The notes: a model not told the origin generated them from the letters alone. A DNA stretch of 64,000 nt from Thalassospira lucentensis (GCF_011806425.1 NZ_JAATOV010000006.1:62001-126000), one strand, 5' to 3'; counted from the stretch's first letter, positions 41,384 through 52,518 are shown. Numbers and translations are program-made.

Positions 41384-43635
41384 GCAAGAAGCTTTCAAAC
41401 AAAGTCGAAGACAGCTTTCCAAACGGTGAACCGGTAAACATTTCGCGTCGTCGTTTTCTGTTGTCGTCAGCCGGGGTGACTGCAGGGGCGTTTGTTCTTG
41501 GTTTTGGTTTGCCGCTTGGCAAGGCGCGTGCGCAGGATGGCGGTAAGGTAACGCCGGGAACCCGTGTTCCGGCCTTCCTTGAAATTCGCCCTGATAACAC
41601 TGTGCGCCTGCAAAGCCCGTTCGTTGAAGGCGGGCAGGGTGTCTGGACCGCAATGGCGCAGATCGTTGGTGAAGAACTGGATGCCGACCCGAAAAGCTTT
41701 GTGGTCGAAAGTGCCCCGGCGGGCCAAGATTATCTGGTGATCAATAACGTGATGCGCATCACGGGTGGCAGTAACTCGGTGCGCAGCAGCTATACCACCA
41801 TGCGTAAGTTGGGTGCGATGGCGCGCCACATGTTGCTTCAGGCGGCATCAACCCGTTTGAACGTTCCTGTCGAGCAGCTTTCGACCGAGCCTGGCTATGT
41901 TATCAATACCAGTTCCGGCGAAAAAACGTCCTATGGCAGCTTGGCCAAAGATGCGCTTGATTTGGAAACCCCCGATCCAGACAGCGTCAAGCTTCGCGAT
42001 CCCAGCACGTTCCGCTGGATCGGCAAGCCCGTCGACCGTCTGGATATCTATGTGAAATCCACCGGCAAGGCGGAATACACCATCGATATTTCGGTTGAGG
42101 GCATGGTGCATGCAGCGGTTCAACATGCGCCGCGCCTTGGCCTTGATGTTGCCAGCATTTCCAACGAGGCCGATGTTCGCGCGATGAAGGGTGTGATGTC
42201 GGTTCATCGCCTGCCCGGTGCGGTGGCGGTTGTTGCCGAACGTTGGTGGCATGCTAAAGTTGCGGCAGAGGCGCTTCAGGTTGAGTGGAACAAGCGTGAC
42301 ATGGATGGTGTCAAGTTCCGCTATATGCCCGATGACTTTTCGACCGCGGCATTTTCTGACCGCCTAGCCAACGAGCCGGGCGACGGCAAAGCCGCCGAAG
42401 AAGAAGGCGATATTAAATCGGCCTTTTCGGATGCGACCACCACGGTTGAGGCAACCTACCACAGTCAGTTCCTTCATCACGGGCAACTTGAACCGGCATC
42501 GACCCTTGCGCGGTTTAATGACGATGGCACGCTTGATATGTGGATGCCAAACCAGGCACCCGAACAGTTCCAGGCACAGATTGCAAAACTGACCGGGCTT
42601 AGCGCAGAGCAGATCAAAGTGCATTCCCCAATGTTGGGTGGGTTCTTTGGTCGTCACTTCCTGTATCCGGAAGCCAATCCGTATCCGCAGGCCATCCAGT
42701 TGGCCAAGGAAGTCGGACGTCCTGTTAAGGTGATTTGGAGCCGCGAAGAAGAATTCCTGCGGGATCCATTGCGCCCAATGGCGGCGGTGAAATTCCGCGG
42801 TGGTCTTGACGCCGATGGCATGCCGGTCGCACTTGAGGCGATCAGCGTGACAGAAGGGCCGAGCGAAGCAAATTCCGGGCATGATCCGGACAAGGTGGAT
42901 TCCTTTGCCGTTGAGGGCCTGACGGGGAAAACCTATGCGATTGCCAACCGTCGGATCGCGCAAAACTATGTCGAAATGCCAGCGATGTTGGCCTATTGGC
43001 GGTCTGTCGGCCATTCGATGAACGATTTCTTCTATGAAACGTTTTTGGATGAAATGGCCGATAAAGGCGGTCAGGACCCGTATGAAATGCGGTTGGCGCT
43101 GCTTAAAGACAATAAACGTCTGACGACCTTGCTTAAGTCGGTTGTCGACTTGTCCGGTGGCTGGAAACGCGGGCCGTTTAGCGCCGATGATGGCAGCCAG
43201 CGCGCACGTGGTGTTGGTATGGCATCACCGTTTGGGACAGAATCCGCGGCCATTGCCGAGGTGTCCATGAAAAACGGCGAAGTCATTGTTCATGACGTTT
43301 GGGAAGCCATCGATCCGGGCAGCATCGTGAACCCGGCGATTATCGAGGCACAGGTGAAGTCGGCGGCGGCATTGGGATTGTCACAGATCCTGATGGAAGA
43401 GGTCATCTATGAAAAAGGTGAACCGACCGCACGGAACTATGACCTGTATCCGATCCTGCGACCCGATCAGATGCCACAAATCCATGTGCGCATCATCGAA
43501 AGTGGTGCGAAAATGGGTGGCATTGGCGAACCCGGCCTGCCGCCAGTTCTGCCGGCGGTGGCCAATGCGGTGTCGACGCTTACTGGTCAACGTGTCCGCA
43601 GCATGCCGCTGTCGAACCTTCGCTTCGAAAGTTAG
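41380..43635 (+). CDS. Molybdopterin-binding large subunit (isoquinoline 1-oxidoreductase beta-like)
   Basis: A 751-residue protein with a twin-arginine signal (SRRRFLLSSAGVTAG, cleavage near ARAQ), so the complex is exported folded to the periplasm. SPFVEGGQGVWTAMAQIVGE, HSPMLGGFFGRHFLYPEA and GGIGEPGLPPVLPAVANAV, with the Glu of the active site, are xanthine-dehydrogenase-family molybdopterin motifs. Size and order match IorB rather than the three-subunit CO or xanthine dehydrogenases. Confidence 0.92.
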   Translation: MSKKLSNKVEDSFPNGEPVNISRRRFLLSSAGVTAGAFVLGFGLPLGKARAQDGGKVTPGTRVPAFLEIRPDNTVRLQSPFVEGGQGVWTAMAQIVGEELDADPKSFVVESAPAGQDYLVINNVMRITGGSNSVRSSYTTMRKLGAMARHMLLQAASTRLNVPVEQLSTEPGYVINTSSGEKTSYGSLAKDALDLETPDPDSVKLRDPSTFRWIGKPVDRLDIYVKSTGKAEYTIDISVEGMVHAAVQHAPRLGLDVASISNEADVRAMKGVMSVHRLPGAVAVVAERWWHAKVAAEALQVEWNKRDMDGVKFRYMPDDFSTAAFSDRLANEPGDGKAAEEEGDIKSAFSDATTTVEATYHSQFLHHGQLEPASTLARFNDDGTLDMWMPNQAPEQFQAQIAKLTGLSAEQIKVHSPMLGGFFGRHFLYPEANPYPQAIQLAKEVGRPVKVIWSREEEFLRDPLRPMAAVKFRGGLDADGMPVALEAISVTEGPSEANSGHDPDKVDSFAVEGLTGKTYAIANRRIAQNYVEMPAMLAYWRSVGHSMNDFFYETFLDEMADKGGQDPYEMRLALLKDNKRLTTLLKSVVDLSGGWKRGPFSADDGSQRARGVGMASPFGTESAAIAEVSMKNGEVIVHDVWEAIDPGSIVNPAIIEAQVKSAAALGLSQILMEEVIYEKGEPTARNYDLYPILRPDQMPQIHVRIIESGAKMGGIGEPGLPPVLPAVANAVSTLTGQRVRSMPLSNLRFES

Positions 43636-43643
43636 GCCCAAGA

Positions 43644-43707
43644 CGCAGATAACGGGGCGATCCCATAAAAATATGGGGTCGTCCATCCCGCCGTTATCGG
43701 ATCTGCG
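43644..43707 (+). repeat. Long imperfect hairpin between large-subunit and cytochrome genes
   Basis: CGCAGAT at 43644 pairs with ATCTGCG at 43701; inside, AACGG pairs with CCGTT and CCCAT with ATGGG around AAAAAT. It lies 9 bp after the large-subunit stop, 49 bp before the cytochrome start, and has no T-tract, so it may tune the expression ratio. Confidence 0.6.
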
Positions 43708-43755
43708 TTCGGGTATTGAACAAAAAACGCAATTAAACAAAAACGGGGTTTTCCG

Positions 43756-45105
43756 TTGAAAAAGTTTCTTCTGACTGTTTTGGGCCTAGGTGTTGTTGGC
43801 GCGGCCGGTGTTGCATTGATTGCAACGCATACACCCTCGTCCCCCTTCGACGATAAAAAGGCGGCGACACCGCCGTCTGCTGATTTGGTCAAGCGCGGTG
43901 AATATGTCGCGCGGCTTGGCGATTGCGTTGCCTGTCACACGGTGCCGGGTGGTAAATCGTTTGCCGGTGGGCTTGAAATGGGCACGCCGCTTGGTTCCAT
44001 CTTTACCACCAACATTACGCCGGATCCGGAAACGGGTATTGGCAATTACACCCTTGCCGATTTCGACCGCGCCCTGCGTGAAGGTGTCGCGGCAGATGGA
44101 CATCGTCTGTATCCGGCGATGCCTTATCCGTCTTATGACAAGATGCCCGATGAAGACATCGAAGCGCTGTATGCCTATTTCATGACGGAAGTGAAACCGG
44201 TGAAACAGGCCAACAAACCAAGTGAAATCGAATGGCCGCTGAATATGCGCTGGCCGCTTGCACTTTGGAATGTGGTCTTTACCGAGGGCGAAGTTTACCA
44301 AGCCAAAGAAGCCCATGATGAAATGTGGAATCGTGGGGCCTACCTTGTGCAGGGGCCGGGGCATTGTGGCAGTTGCCACACCCCGCGTGGCCCGGCGATG
44401 AACGAGGTCGCGCTGGATGAAAGCAGCGAAGAGTATCTGTCCGGTGCACTTTTGGACGGGTGGTACGCGCCAAGCCTTCGTAATGATCCGAATATTGGTC
44501 TTGGCCGTTGGAGCGAAGAAGACGTTTATGCGTATCTGAAAAACGGTCGTAACCAGCACGGTGTCGTGTTTGGTTCGATGGTCGAGGCCTTTAACAATTC
44601 GACCCAATTCATGACCGATGATGATCTGATGTCGATTGCCCATTACCTGAAATCACTGCCCGCCGACCCGGATTACGATGGGCCTGTTTGGTCCTATGAT
44701 CCGGACACAGCAGATGAGTTGACCCGCGACGTGGCCGATAAGGTGCCGGGTGCACAGACTTATGCCGCCAATTGCGCGTTCTGTCATGGCCGTGATGGCC
44801 TTGGCAAAAACGAATGGATCCCGCCACTTGCAGGTGTGTCATCGATGCTTGCGCCAGAGGCGCAATCGGCCATCAACGTCACCCTGAACGGTTCGACCCG
44901 TGTTGTGTCGAACGGTGTGCCGGATTCGTACCGTATGCCCCCTTATCGTGAGCACCTTTCGGATGCGCAGATGGCAGATGTTCTGACCTATGCGCGGTCA
45001 GCCTGGGGCAATCACGGGGATGCGGTCACGGCGGATGAAGTTGCCGAACTGCGTGGTCACACAGACCCGGCCAGCATCGATGTGATCATCTTGCAGATGC
45101 GTTGA
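43756..45105 (+). CDS. Triple-haem membrane-anchored cytochrome c, electron acceptor of the molybdenum hydroxylase
   Basis: A 449-residue protein with an N-terminal membrane anchor or signal (KKFLLTVLGLGVVGAAGVAL) and three class I haem sites: CVACH (about residue 58), CGSCH (about 209) and CAFCH (about 338), each followed by a Met-ligand region. The fold and length match the cytochrome subunits of alcohol/aldehyde dehydrogenases (AdhB type). The start is a TTG at 43756 after GGGG. It would pass electrons from the periplasmic 2Fe-2S subunit to quinone or terminal oxidases. Confidence 0.92.
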   Translation: MKKFLLTVLGLGVVGAAGVALIATHTPSSPFDDKKAATPPSADLVKRGEYVARLGDCVACHTVPGGKSFAGGLEMGTPLGSIFTTNITPDPETGIGNYTLADFDRALREGVAADGHRLYPAMPYPSYDKMPDEDIEALYAYFMTEVKPVKQANKPSEIEWPLNMRWPLALWNVVFTEGEVYQAKEAHDEMWNRGAYLVQGPGHCGSCHTPRGPAMNEVALDESSEEYLSGALLDGWYAPSLRNDPNIGLGRWSEEDVYAYLKNGRNQHGVVFGSMVEAFNNSTQFMTDDDLMSIAHYLKSLPADPDYDGPVWSYDPDTADELTRDVADKVPGAQTYAANCAFCHGRDGLGKNEWIPPLAGVSSMLAPEAQSAINVTLNGSTRVVSNGVPDSYRMPPYREHLSDAQMADVLTYARSAWGNHGDAVTADEVAELRGHTDPASIDVIILQMR

Positions 45106-45160
45106 TCGGAAAAGCTATGCACATCAAAGATCAGCATCATTGTTCCAAAGGAAACCGGAT

Positions 45161-46159
45161 ATGAGCCATCAATTATCCGAGATGTTAAATATTTGGTGGT
45201 CCGGCCGTGACGAGACGGAATGGGTCCTTGGCACGGTTTACCGGACCGAGGGTTCCGCCTATCGCAAGGCAGGGGCCATGATGCTGATCGATGGGCATGG
45301 CCAACAGCATGGCTTGCTAAGCGGGGGCTGTCTTGAGGCCGACATTGTGCGCAATGCCCGCAAAGCCATGGTGATGGGCAAGGTCGTCATGCTTGAATAT
45401 GACGGTAATGATGAAGACGACGTGTTCTTTAAGCTTGGCGTTGGTTGTGGTGGCAAGGTGTACATCATGTTGCAGCCGTTAAGTGCGGACAATGACCTTG
45501 GCCTTGGTGAATTGCGCCACGCCTTGCACGCCCGTCAAACGGGCTATTACCGCCAAAAGGTTGGCGAATGTGTCGCAAGCTTTAGCAGTGATGAAAACGT
45601 GCTGCCGGGGCAGCAGGTTGCGCGCCTTATGCCCGACGAAAAGGGCAATGATTGGTTGGTGACCCCAATTCGGCCAGAACCGCATATTCTGATTGTGGGT
45701 GGTGGTCTGGATGCGCGCCCGGTGGTCAATATCGCCCATGAAATGGGTTGGAAAGTCAGCTTGGCCGATCCACGGCCGGCCAATGCGCGCCCGGAACATT
45801 TCCCAAATGTCAGCAATATCGTCCGCGATGTGGCGTCGCTTGGTGTTTATGCCAATGAACGGCGCGTCGACGCGGTGGTTTTGATGGCGCACAGCGTTTC
45901 GATTGATGCGGATGCGTTAAAGGCCATTAGCGCATCAAACATCAGGCATGTTTCGGCACTGGGGCCGCGCCATCGGTTTGCCAATGTGCTTGATCATGCG
46001 GGCCTGCGCGAACACGCCCTGCCATTCCCGGTTTCTAGCCCGGCGGGACTTGATATTGGCGGGCAGCTTCCTGAAAGCATCGCGCTGTCGATGTTATCGG
46101 GAATTCATCAGGCACTTTATAAACAAACATCATCCAGACTGGCCCAAGCGGCAGAGTAA
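45161..46159 (+). CDS. XdhC-family molybdenum-cofactor maturation factor
   Basis: A 332-residue XdhC/CoxI protein. The N-terminal domain has GTVYRTEGSAYRKAGAMML, LLSGGCLEADI and KLGVGCGGKVYIMLQPL. The C-terminal Rossmann domain has ILIVGGGLDARPVVNIAHEM and ends GLDIGGQLPESIALSMLSGI. XdhC binds and sulfurates the molybdenum cofactor and hands it to the hydroxylase. AAAGGAAA precedes the ATG at 45161. A MobA-like cytidylyltransferase often follows in such operons but is not seen. Confidence 0.92.
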   Translation: MSHQLSEMLNIWWSGRDETEWVLGTVYRTEGSAYRKAGAMMLIDGHGQQHGLLSGGCLEADIVRNARKAMVMGKVVMLEYDGNDEDDVFFKLGVGCGGKVYIMLQPLSADNDLGLGELRHALHARQTGYYRQKVGECVASFSSDENVLPGQQVARLMPDEKGNDWLVTPIRPEPHILIVGGGLDARPVVNIAHEMGWKVSLADPRPANARPEHFPNVSNIVRDVASLGVYANERRVDAVVLMAHSVSIDADALKAISASNIRHVSALGPRHRFANVLDHAGLREHALPFPVSSPAGLDIGGQLPESIALSMLSGIHQALYKQTSSRLAQAAE

Positions 46160-46507
46160 TTTTGCGGGTTGGTTTCGGGCAGGCGAGGGGCGTGGTTGCC
46201 AGTGCGGTGACGACACGGCGCGGTTGGTCATGCAGCGCAAATTTGGCGCGTCGGCTGTTTGGGCGTTGGTATTGGCATGATTTGGTTCGAACGAATCTTT
46301 TTTATTCCAGCCCCAGATAAACCGGAGATAAACCGGCGATTGTCGTGCCACATTATTGCCTTTTGCCCATTTGGGCCGGGCGTGTTACCCATGATGCCCT
46401 GTTTCGGACCGTTTGTGTCACGGTTAAGGCAACTCTGGCCGAATGTGGCCAATGCTGCCCAATGTCGCGGAATTCATGATATTTTTGCGACGATGTTGCC
46501 AATCCTA
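46160..46507. other. Gene-free stretch between XdhC gene and the groES promoter
   Basis: About 350 bp in which I find no supported gene or T-tract terminator. A short direct repeat GATAAACCGG occurs twice near 46316-46335. Short frames here lack ribosome-binding sites and family features. Confidence 0.5.
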
Positions 46508-46536
46508 TTGACAAAAATCACCCACTCCAATACATC
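46508..46536 (+). promoter_or_regulatory. Housekeeping-type promoter of groESL
   Basis: TTGACA at 46508-46513, then TACATC at 46531-46536 with a 17-bp spacer, immediately before the CIRCE element. The -35 is perfect, the -10 weak. Confidence 0.6.
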
Positions 46537-46539
46537 CTG

Positions 46540-46566
46540 TTAGCACTCGCCGGGGGTGAGTGCTAA
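46540..46566. promoter_or_regulatory. CIRCE operator (HrcA repressor site)
   Basis: TTAGCACTC-N9-GAGTGCTAA, a perfect CIRCE inverted repeat, 66 bp upstream of groES. HrcA bound here represses groESL until heat shock. Confidence 0.97.
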
Positions 46567-46632
46567 TACGGGCTCATCCCGGTTAGTCGTAGTTTTAAAC
46601 GAGCCTTTAGCTTTAACACGGAGTTGTCTAAA

Positions 46633-46920
46633 ATGAAGTTCCGTCCGCTGCATGATCGCGTCCTGGTACGTCGTGTCGAATCTGACACCAAGACTGCTGG
46701 TGGCATCATTATCCCGGATACCGCGAAAGAAAAACCGCAGGAAGGCGAAGTCGTCGCTGTGGGTTCTGGCGTGCGTAAAGATGACGGCTCTGTCGTCGCG
46801 CTTGACGTCAAAGCAGGTGACAAAGTCCTGTTTGGCAAATGGTCAGGCACCGAAGTCAAGGTTGACAGCGAAGAGCTGTTGATCATGAAAGAGTCCGACA
46901 TCATGGGCATCATGGAATAA
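46633..46920 (+). CDS. groES: Co-chaperonin GroES
   Basis: A 95-residue Gro[42 protein letters not shown] with the mobile loop, [20 protein letters not shown] and ESDIMGIME. It caps the GroEL ring. The ATG at 46633 has GGAG at 8-11 nt upstream; an upstream TTG at 46624 is unlikely. CIRCE lies in front; groEL follows after 61 bp. Confidence 0.98.
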   Translation: MKFRPLHDRVLVRRVESDTKTAGGIIIPDTAKEKPQEGEVVAVGSGVRKDDGSVVALDVKAGDKVLFGKWSGTEVKVDSEELLIMKESDIMGIME

Positions 46921-46966
46921 GTCAGCCCTTTGGGTGACTTTTGTTCCACGTTCATCCGTCTCATAG

Positions 46967-48640
<1,674 letters not shown>

Positions 48641-48674
48641 GCCTTACCAACCAACCGACCTACTGACTACGGAA

Positions 48675-48707
48675 GGGGCCTCGCATTTGCGGGGCCTCTT
48701 TTGTTTT
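48675..48707 (+). terminator. Rho-independent terminator of groESL
   Basis: GGGGCCTCGC pairs with GCGGGGCCTC (two G-U) around ATTT, followed by TTTTGTTTT. Confidence 0.82.
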
Positions 48708-48737
48708 GCCTGACTGGCAAAGTAAAATGGCAGACAC

Positions 48738-48773
48738 AAAAAGCCCCGCCCAAACGATGTTGGGCGGGGCTTT
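48738..48773 (-). terminator. Terminator of the old yellow enzyme gene
   Basis: AAAGCCCCGCCCA and TGGGCGGGGCTTT (13 bp) with an 8-nt loop; on the minus strand TTTTT follows, 28 bp after the stop codon at 48801. It can also act as a backup for groESL. Confidence 0.9.
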
Positions 48774-48800
48774 GTTTTGGTTTCGCTGATTTTTGTCAGA

Positions 48801-49895
48801 TCAGCCAAACAGCTTTTTAAGCGCTCTTGGCTGGCAGCGCAGATATTGGTTGGCGGCTTTGACCTCAGCGCCAAGCGTTGCCGCCGCATGCCATGGCCAG
48901 CGCGGGTCATAGAGAATGCCGCGTGCCAAGGCAATTGCATCGGCTTGACCGGTAAAGGTGATGGCTTCTGCCTGTTCTGGTTCGGTGATCAGGCCAACCG
49001 CAATGGTGGTCATGCCGGTTTCCGATTTAATGCGATCGGCAAACGGGACCTGATAGTTCGGACCGACCGGGATTTTCTGATCGATATGCAGGCCACCCGA
49101 TGACACATGGATGAAATCGCAGCCGCGTTCTTTCAGGACCTTGGCAAGTTCGACACTTTGATCAATGTCCCAGCCATCATCGACCCAGTCACTGGCCGAA
49201 ATACGGATACCAACCGGGAAATCGGTGCCGACTTCTGCACGCACCGCGTCGTAAACTTCGATGGCAAAGCGCATGCGGTTTTCAAGCGATCCACCATATT
49301 CGTCATCACGCTTGTTGGCGTGTGGTGACAGGAATTGATGCATCAAATAGCCATGCGCACCGTGAAGTTCGATGGCGTTAAAGCCGATACGCACCGCCCG
49401 TTTTGCGCTTTCGGCAAAGGATTGAACGATTTCGGCGATGCGTGATTTTGAAAGTGCTTCGGGGGTTGGATCGCCCTGTCGAAACGGGATCGCCGATGGG
49501 GCAACCACCTGCCAGCCATTTTTGTGGTCCGGGTCAATGGCACCGCCGCCGTCCCATGGTTTTTGGGTTGATGCTTTGCGGCCCGCATGGGCCAGCTGGA
49601 TGGCGATTGGCATGTCTGAGTGGCTGCGGACCGCCTTGAGGGTCTTATCGAGGCTGGCCTCGGTTTCATCGTCCCACAGGCCGACATCGCCGTAACTAAT
49701 GCGGCCGTCGGGTTCGACAGCGCTGGCTTCGATAATCAAAAGGCCCGCACCCGATTGGGCAAGGTTGCCCAGATGCATGTCGTGCCAGGCCGTGGTGTTG
49801 CCGTTATCGGCGGAATACTGGCACATGGGGGCGATGATAATGCGGTTGTCGAGGGTGAGTTTCCCCAGCGACAGGGGGGAGAATAAAGTGCTCAT
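48801..49895 (-). CDS. NADH:flavin oxidoreductase, old yellow enzyme family (YqjM-like)
   Basis: A 364-residue FMN ene-reductase. SLGKLTLDNRIIIAPMCQYS with Cys25, characteristic of thermophilic-like (class III) enzymes, then IQLAHAGRKAS, the substrate-binding ELHGAHGYLMHQFLSPHAN, RDDEYGGSLENRMRF and VGLITEPEQAEAI. It reduces activated alkenes with NAD(P)H. The physiological substrate is unknown. Monocistronic, convergent with groESL. Confidence 0.95.
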   Translation of the reverse strand: MSTLFSPLSLGKLTLDNRIIIAPMCQYSADNGNTTAWHDMHLGNLAQSGAGLLIIEASAVEPDGRISYGDVGLWDDETEASLDKTLKAVRSHSDMPIAIQLAHAGRKASTQKPWDGGGAIDPDHKNGWQVVAPSAIPFRQGDPTPEALSKSRIAEIVQSFAESAKRAVRIGFNAIELHGAHGYLMHQFLSPHANKRDDEYGGSLENRMRFAIEVYDAVRAEVGTDFPVGIRISASDWVDDGWDIDQSVELAKVLKERGCDFIHVSSGGLHIDQKIPVGPNYQVPFADRIKSETGMTTIAVGLITEPEQAEAITFTGQADAIALARGILYDPRWPWHAAATLGAEVKAANQYLRCQPRALKKLFG

Positions 49896-50056
49896 AGCTG
49901 TTCCTTGATATCATGAAGACGGCGGAGGTCCCGCCAAGCAATGAAAAGAAGCTAGTCCCCCGTCGGCAGCGGCGCCAGCCCCAAGAAGTGTTTTTTCAAG
50001 GAATGGAAGGTGGGCAAAAGTTTTTCGAAAAAATTTCAAAAAAAAGCATGCGATCA

Positions 50057-50082
50057 CTTGCAGAAATTTTCAGCCGATCTAT
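50057..50082 (+). promoter_or_regulatory. Possible heat-shock (sigma-32-like) promoter of hsp20
   Basis: CTTGCAG at 50057-50063 and CCGATCTAT at 50074-50082 resemble the CTTGAA and CCCCATNT elements with a short spacer, 100 bp before hsp20. The match is partial. Confidence 0.35.
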
Positions 50083-50182
50083 CTCAAGGGTGCAAAGGGG
50101 CATGGTGCCCCGATACGCGTCACGGTTGCAGCCTGGTCTGGACCAACGACGCAAGAATACTCGTCTGTAATGGAGGGTTATT

Positions 50183-50698
50183 ATGACTGGACTTCAAAAT
50201 CTTAATGGTTCCGCACGCCGTCTTTCTTCTGTGCCGGTCGGTGCCGATCCTTTCACCCTGATTTCCCGTGGCCTGGGCCGCGATTTTGACCAGATGATCG
50301 GTTCGATCTTTGGTGATCGCGCGGTATCGTCACGGTTGGCAGATGATGCGCAGCAGGAGGCGAAAACCTTCTTAAGCCCGCGTATCGATGTTCATGAGAC
50401 CGAAGATCACATTGAACTTTCCGCCGAACTTCCCGGTGTTGAACAGGACGACGTCGATGTATCGGTTCTTGAAGGTGTTTTGACCGTCACCGGTGAAAAG
50501 AAATCCACCCGTGAAAGCAATGACGGGGCCCGTGTTGTTGAACGCAGCTATGGCCACTTCAAACGGTCTTTCCGTCTTCCAGAAACCATTGATGCCGATA
50601 AAATCGCGGCTTCGTTTAAAAATGGTGTTCTGACACTTACTCTTCCAAAGGTTGTGGAAGAGAAGCCTGAGCCGCGCAAGATTACCGTTAGCGGCTAA
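50183..50698 (+). CDS. Small heat-shock protein, Hsp20/alpha-crystallin family
   Basis: A 171-residue protein with a variable N-terminal 60 residues and an alpha-crystallin domain (FLSPRIDVHETEDHIELSAE, LPGVEQDDVDVSVLEGVLTV, YGHFKRSFRLP, NGVLTLTLPK). The C-terminal KITVSG gives the I-x-V tail that docks subunits. It holds unfolded proteins under stress, complementing the nearby groESL. GGAGGG precedes the ATG. Confidence 0.96.
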   Translation: MTGLQNLNGSARRLSSVPVGADPFTLISRGLGRDFDQMIGSIFGDRAVSSRLADDAQQEAKTFLSPRIDVHETEDHIELSAELPGVEQDDVDVSVLEGVLTVTGEKKSTRESNDGARVVERSYGHFKRSFRLPETIDADKIAASFKNGVLTLTLPKVVEEKPEPRKITVSG

Positions 50699-50741
50699 GC
50701 CTTACCTGATCCGACCTAAACTTGTCTTCTCTGTGTTGCCT

Positions 50742-50772
50742 GACGGGCGGTTTTTACCGCCCGTCTTTTTTT
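50742..50772 (+). terminator. Rho-independent terminator of hsp20
   Basis: GACGGGCGGT and ACCGCCCGTC form a 10-bp stem with TTTT loop, followed by seven T residues. Confidence 0.95.
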
Positions 50773-50819
50773 GTGTGGCAATCAGGTTTGGCGCAGCCCG
50801 TAACCGGCGCGTAAACCCA

Positions 50820-51932
50820 TCAAACCGACGGATGACGGGCACAGTTTTCAAGCGGCATGTCAAAGATGCCGGTTTGATCGAACTGGTTGAGTGCGTCGTG
50901 CCACGGTGTCAGGTCGAAACCGTGTGCCTTGATCCAATCGGGGTTGTAATAGGTGTCGCGATACCGGTCCCCGCCATCACACAGCAGGGTGACGACCGTG
51001 CCTTTTTCGCCGGCCTTTTTCATCTGGTTGATCAGCGACAATGTCGCAATCAGGTTGGTGCCAGTCGACCCACCACAGCGACGGCCCAGATGCTTTTCAA
51101 GATATTGCAGGGCGGCGAAGCTTGCAGCATCGGGAATGCGATACATGCGGTCGACGACGTTGGGGTTAAAGCTTGGCTCCACACGGGGGCGACCGATGCC
51201 TTCGACACGTGATCCCTTGTCGCCGGTGACGCTGCAGTCACCTGTTTCATAGCCATCATAGAAAACCGAGTTTTCAGGATCGGCGACGCACAGTTCACAG
51301 CCCTGACCCAAAATGCGGCCATACCGGATATAGCGGCCAATGGTCGATGATGTGCCACCGGTGCCCGCACCAACAACGATCCAGCGCGGTGTAGGGAACG
51401 GTTCGTGTTTAAGCTGTTCGAAGATGCTTTCGGCGATGTTGTTATTGCCGCGCCAGTCAGTGGCGCGTTCGGCATAGGTGAACTGGTCCATGTAATGGCC
51501 ACCAAGTTCACGGGCCAAACGTTGTGATTCTTCGTAAATCTGACCGCTGTGATCAACCAGATGGCTTTCGCCACCATAAAACGCGATTTGATCGATTTTT
51601 TGCTGGGACGTTGATTTGGGCATCACAGCAATAAAGCGAAGTCCCAACAGGCGCGCAAAATAAGCTTCTGAGACGGCGGTTGATCCACTTGATGCTTCGA
51701 TCACCGGGGTGTTCTTGGTGATCCAGCCATTGCACAGGCTATACAAGAACAAAGACCGGGCCAGACGGTGCTTTAAACTGCCGGACGGGTGGGTGGATTC
51801 ATCCTTAAGATACAATCCAATTCCATCAAGGCGCGGCAAATCAAGCCGGATCAGATGGGTGTCGGCCGAACGGTTAAAGTCGGCTTCGATGGTGCTGATG
51901 GCTTCGGCAACCCATTGGCAGTCATATGTCAT
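50820..51932 (-). CDS. PLP-dependent cysteine synthase/desulfhydrase family protein (Cds1-like)
   Basis: A 370-residue fold type II PLP enzyme. The Schiff-base lysine is in [15 protein letters not shown], the substrate loop is [20 protein letters not shown], and the phosphate-binding loop is [33 protein letters not shown] and [17 protein letters not shown] complete the set. The pattern is nearer to Cds1-type L-cysteine desulfhydrases than to CysK (no usual TSGNTG loop), but activity is not certain. ATG at 51932 is chosen over a TTG at 51947. Convergent with hsp20. Confidence 0.83.
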   Translation of the reverse strand: MTYDCQWVAEAISTIEADFNRSADTHLIRLDLPRLDGIGLYLKDESTHPSGSLKHRLARSLFLYSLCNGWITKNTPVIEASSGSTAVSEAYFARLLGLRFIAVMPKSTSQQKIDQIAFYGGESHLVDHSGQIYEESQRLARELGGHYMDQFTYAERATDWRGNNNIAESIFEQLKHEPFPTPRWIVVGAGTGGTSSTIGRYIRYGRILGQGCELCVADPENSVFYDGYETGDCSVTGDKGSRVEGIGRPRVEPSFNPNVVDRMYRIPDAASFAALQYLEKHLGRRCGGSTGTNLIATLSLINQMKKAGEKGTVVTLLCDGGDRYRDTYYNPDWIKAHGFDLTPWHDALNQFDQTGIFDMPLENCARHPSV

Positions 51933-52152
51933 GCAACGTCCAGACAATGTTTTTTGGGGTGAGAGGTGGTTTCTCGGTCGATTCTGACCCTAGATAGGGG
52001 ATTATAATACAAAAAACGAGCGTGAAATTGTCTCGATACATTTTGGCAAAACGCACGAATTAAATAGATTAGGCTTGCTAACACTTTTTTCAAAGTTAAC
52101 CTGATATGGTATGCTTTGCGTTTCACCGATCTGATTGGACGATTTTCAAATC

Positions 52153-52452
52153 ATGGCTGACAAAGAAGATGATCCGTTTGCTGCCCGTCATGGGTCTGAA
52201 ATAGGGGCGGCCTATGACGTTCCTGTGCGCGTATCGACCGTGATTGGCAAAAGCCAAATTCAGGTGGCGCAACTGATGCGCTTAACGCGTGGGGCCGTGC
52301 TTGAACTTGATCGACGGGTGGGTGAGCCGGTTGATATTTACGTCAATAACCGTTTGGTCGCCCGCGGCGAATTGGTTGTTGTCGATGATAATTTGGGTGT
52401 GACCATTACCGAAGTGGTGAAAACCGGCACGATCATCGAAACCCATCACTGA
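52153..52452 (+). CDS. FliN-family protein (SpoA domain), 99 aa
   Basis: The protein ends in a complete SpoA domain: YDVPVRVSTVIGKSQIQVAQ, LTRGAVLELDRRVGEPVDIY, NNRLVARGELVVVDDNLGVT and ITEVV. This is the C-ring part of flagellar switch protein FliN (also in type III secretion YscQ). Size fits a short alphaproteobacterial FliN. No other flagellar gene is within the window. The ATG at 52153 is likely; a TTG at 52135 is an alternative, and the ribosome-binding site is weak for both. Confidence 0.85.
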   Translation: MADKEDDPFAARHGSEIGAAYDVPVRVSTVIGKSQIQVAQLMRLTRGAVLELDRRVGEPVDIYVNNRLVARGELVVVDDNLGVTITEVVKTGTIIETHH

Positions 52453-52481
52453 TCAAAAAAAATCGCGACATTTCGAAATTG

Positions 52482-52518
52482 AAACCACCGTGTTATCGTA
52501 ACCGGTGGTTTTTGTTTT
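52482..52518 (+). terminator. Rho-independent terminator of the fliN-like gene
   Basis: AAACCACCG and CGGTGGTTT with a 12-nt loop, followed by a T-rich tail (TTGTTTT). Confidence 0.85.
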
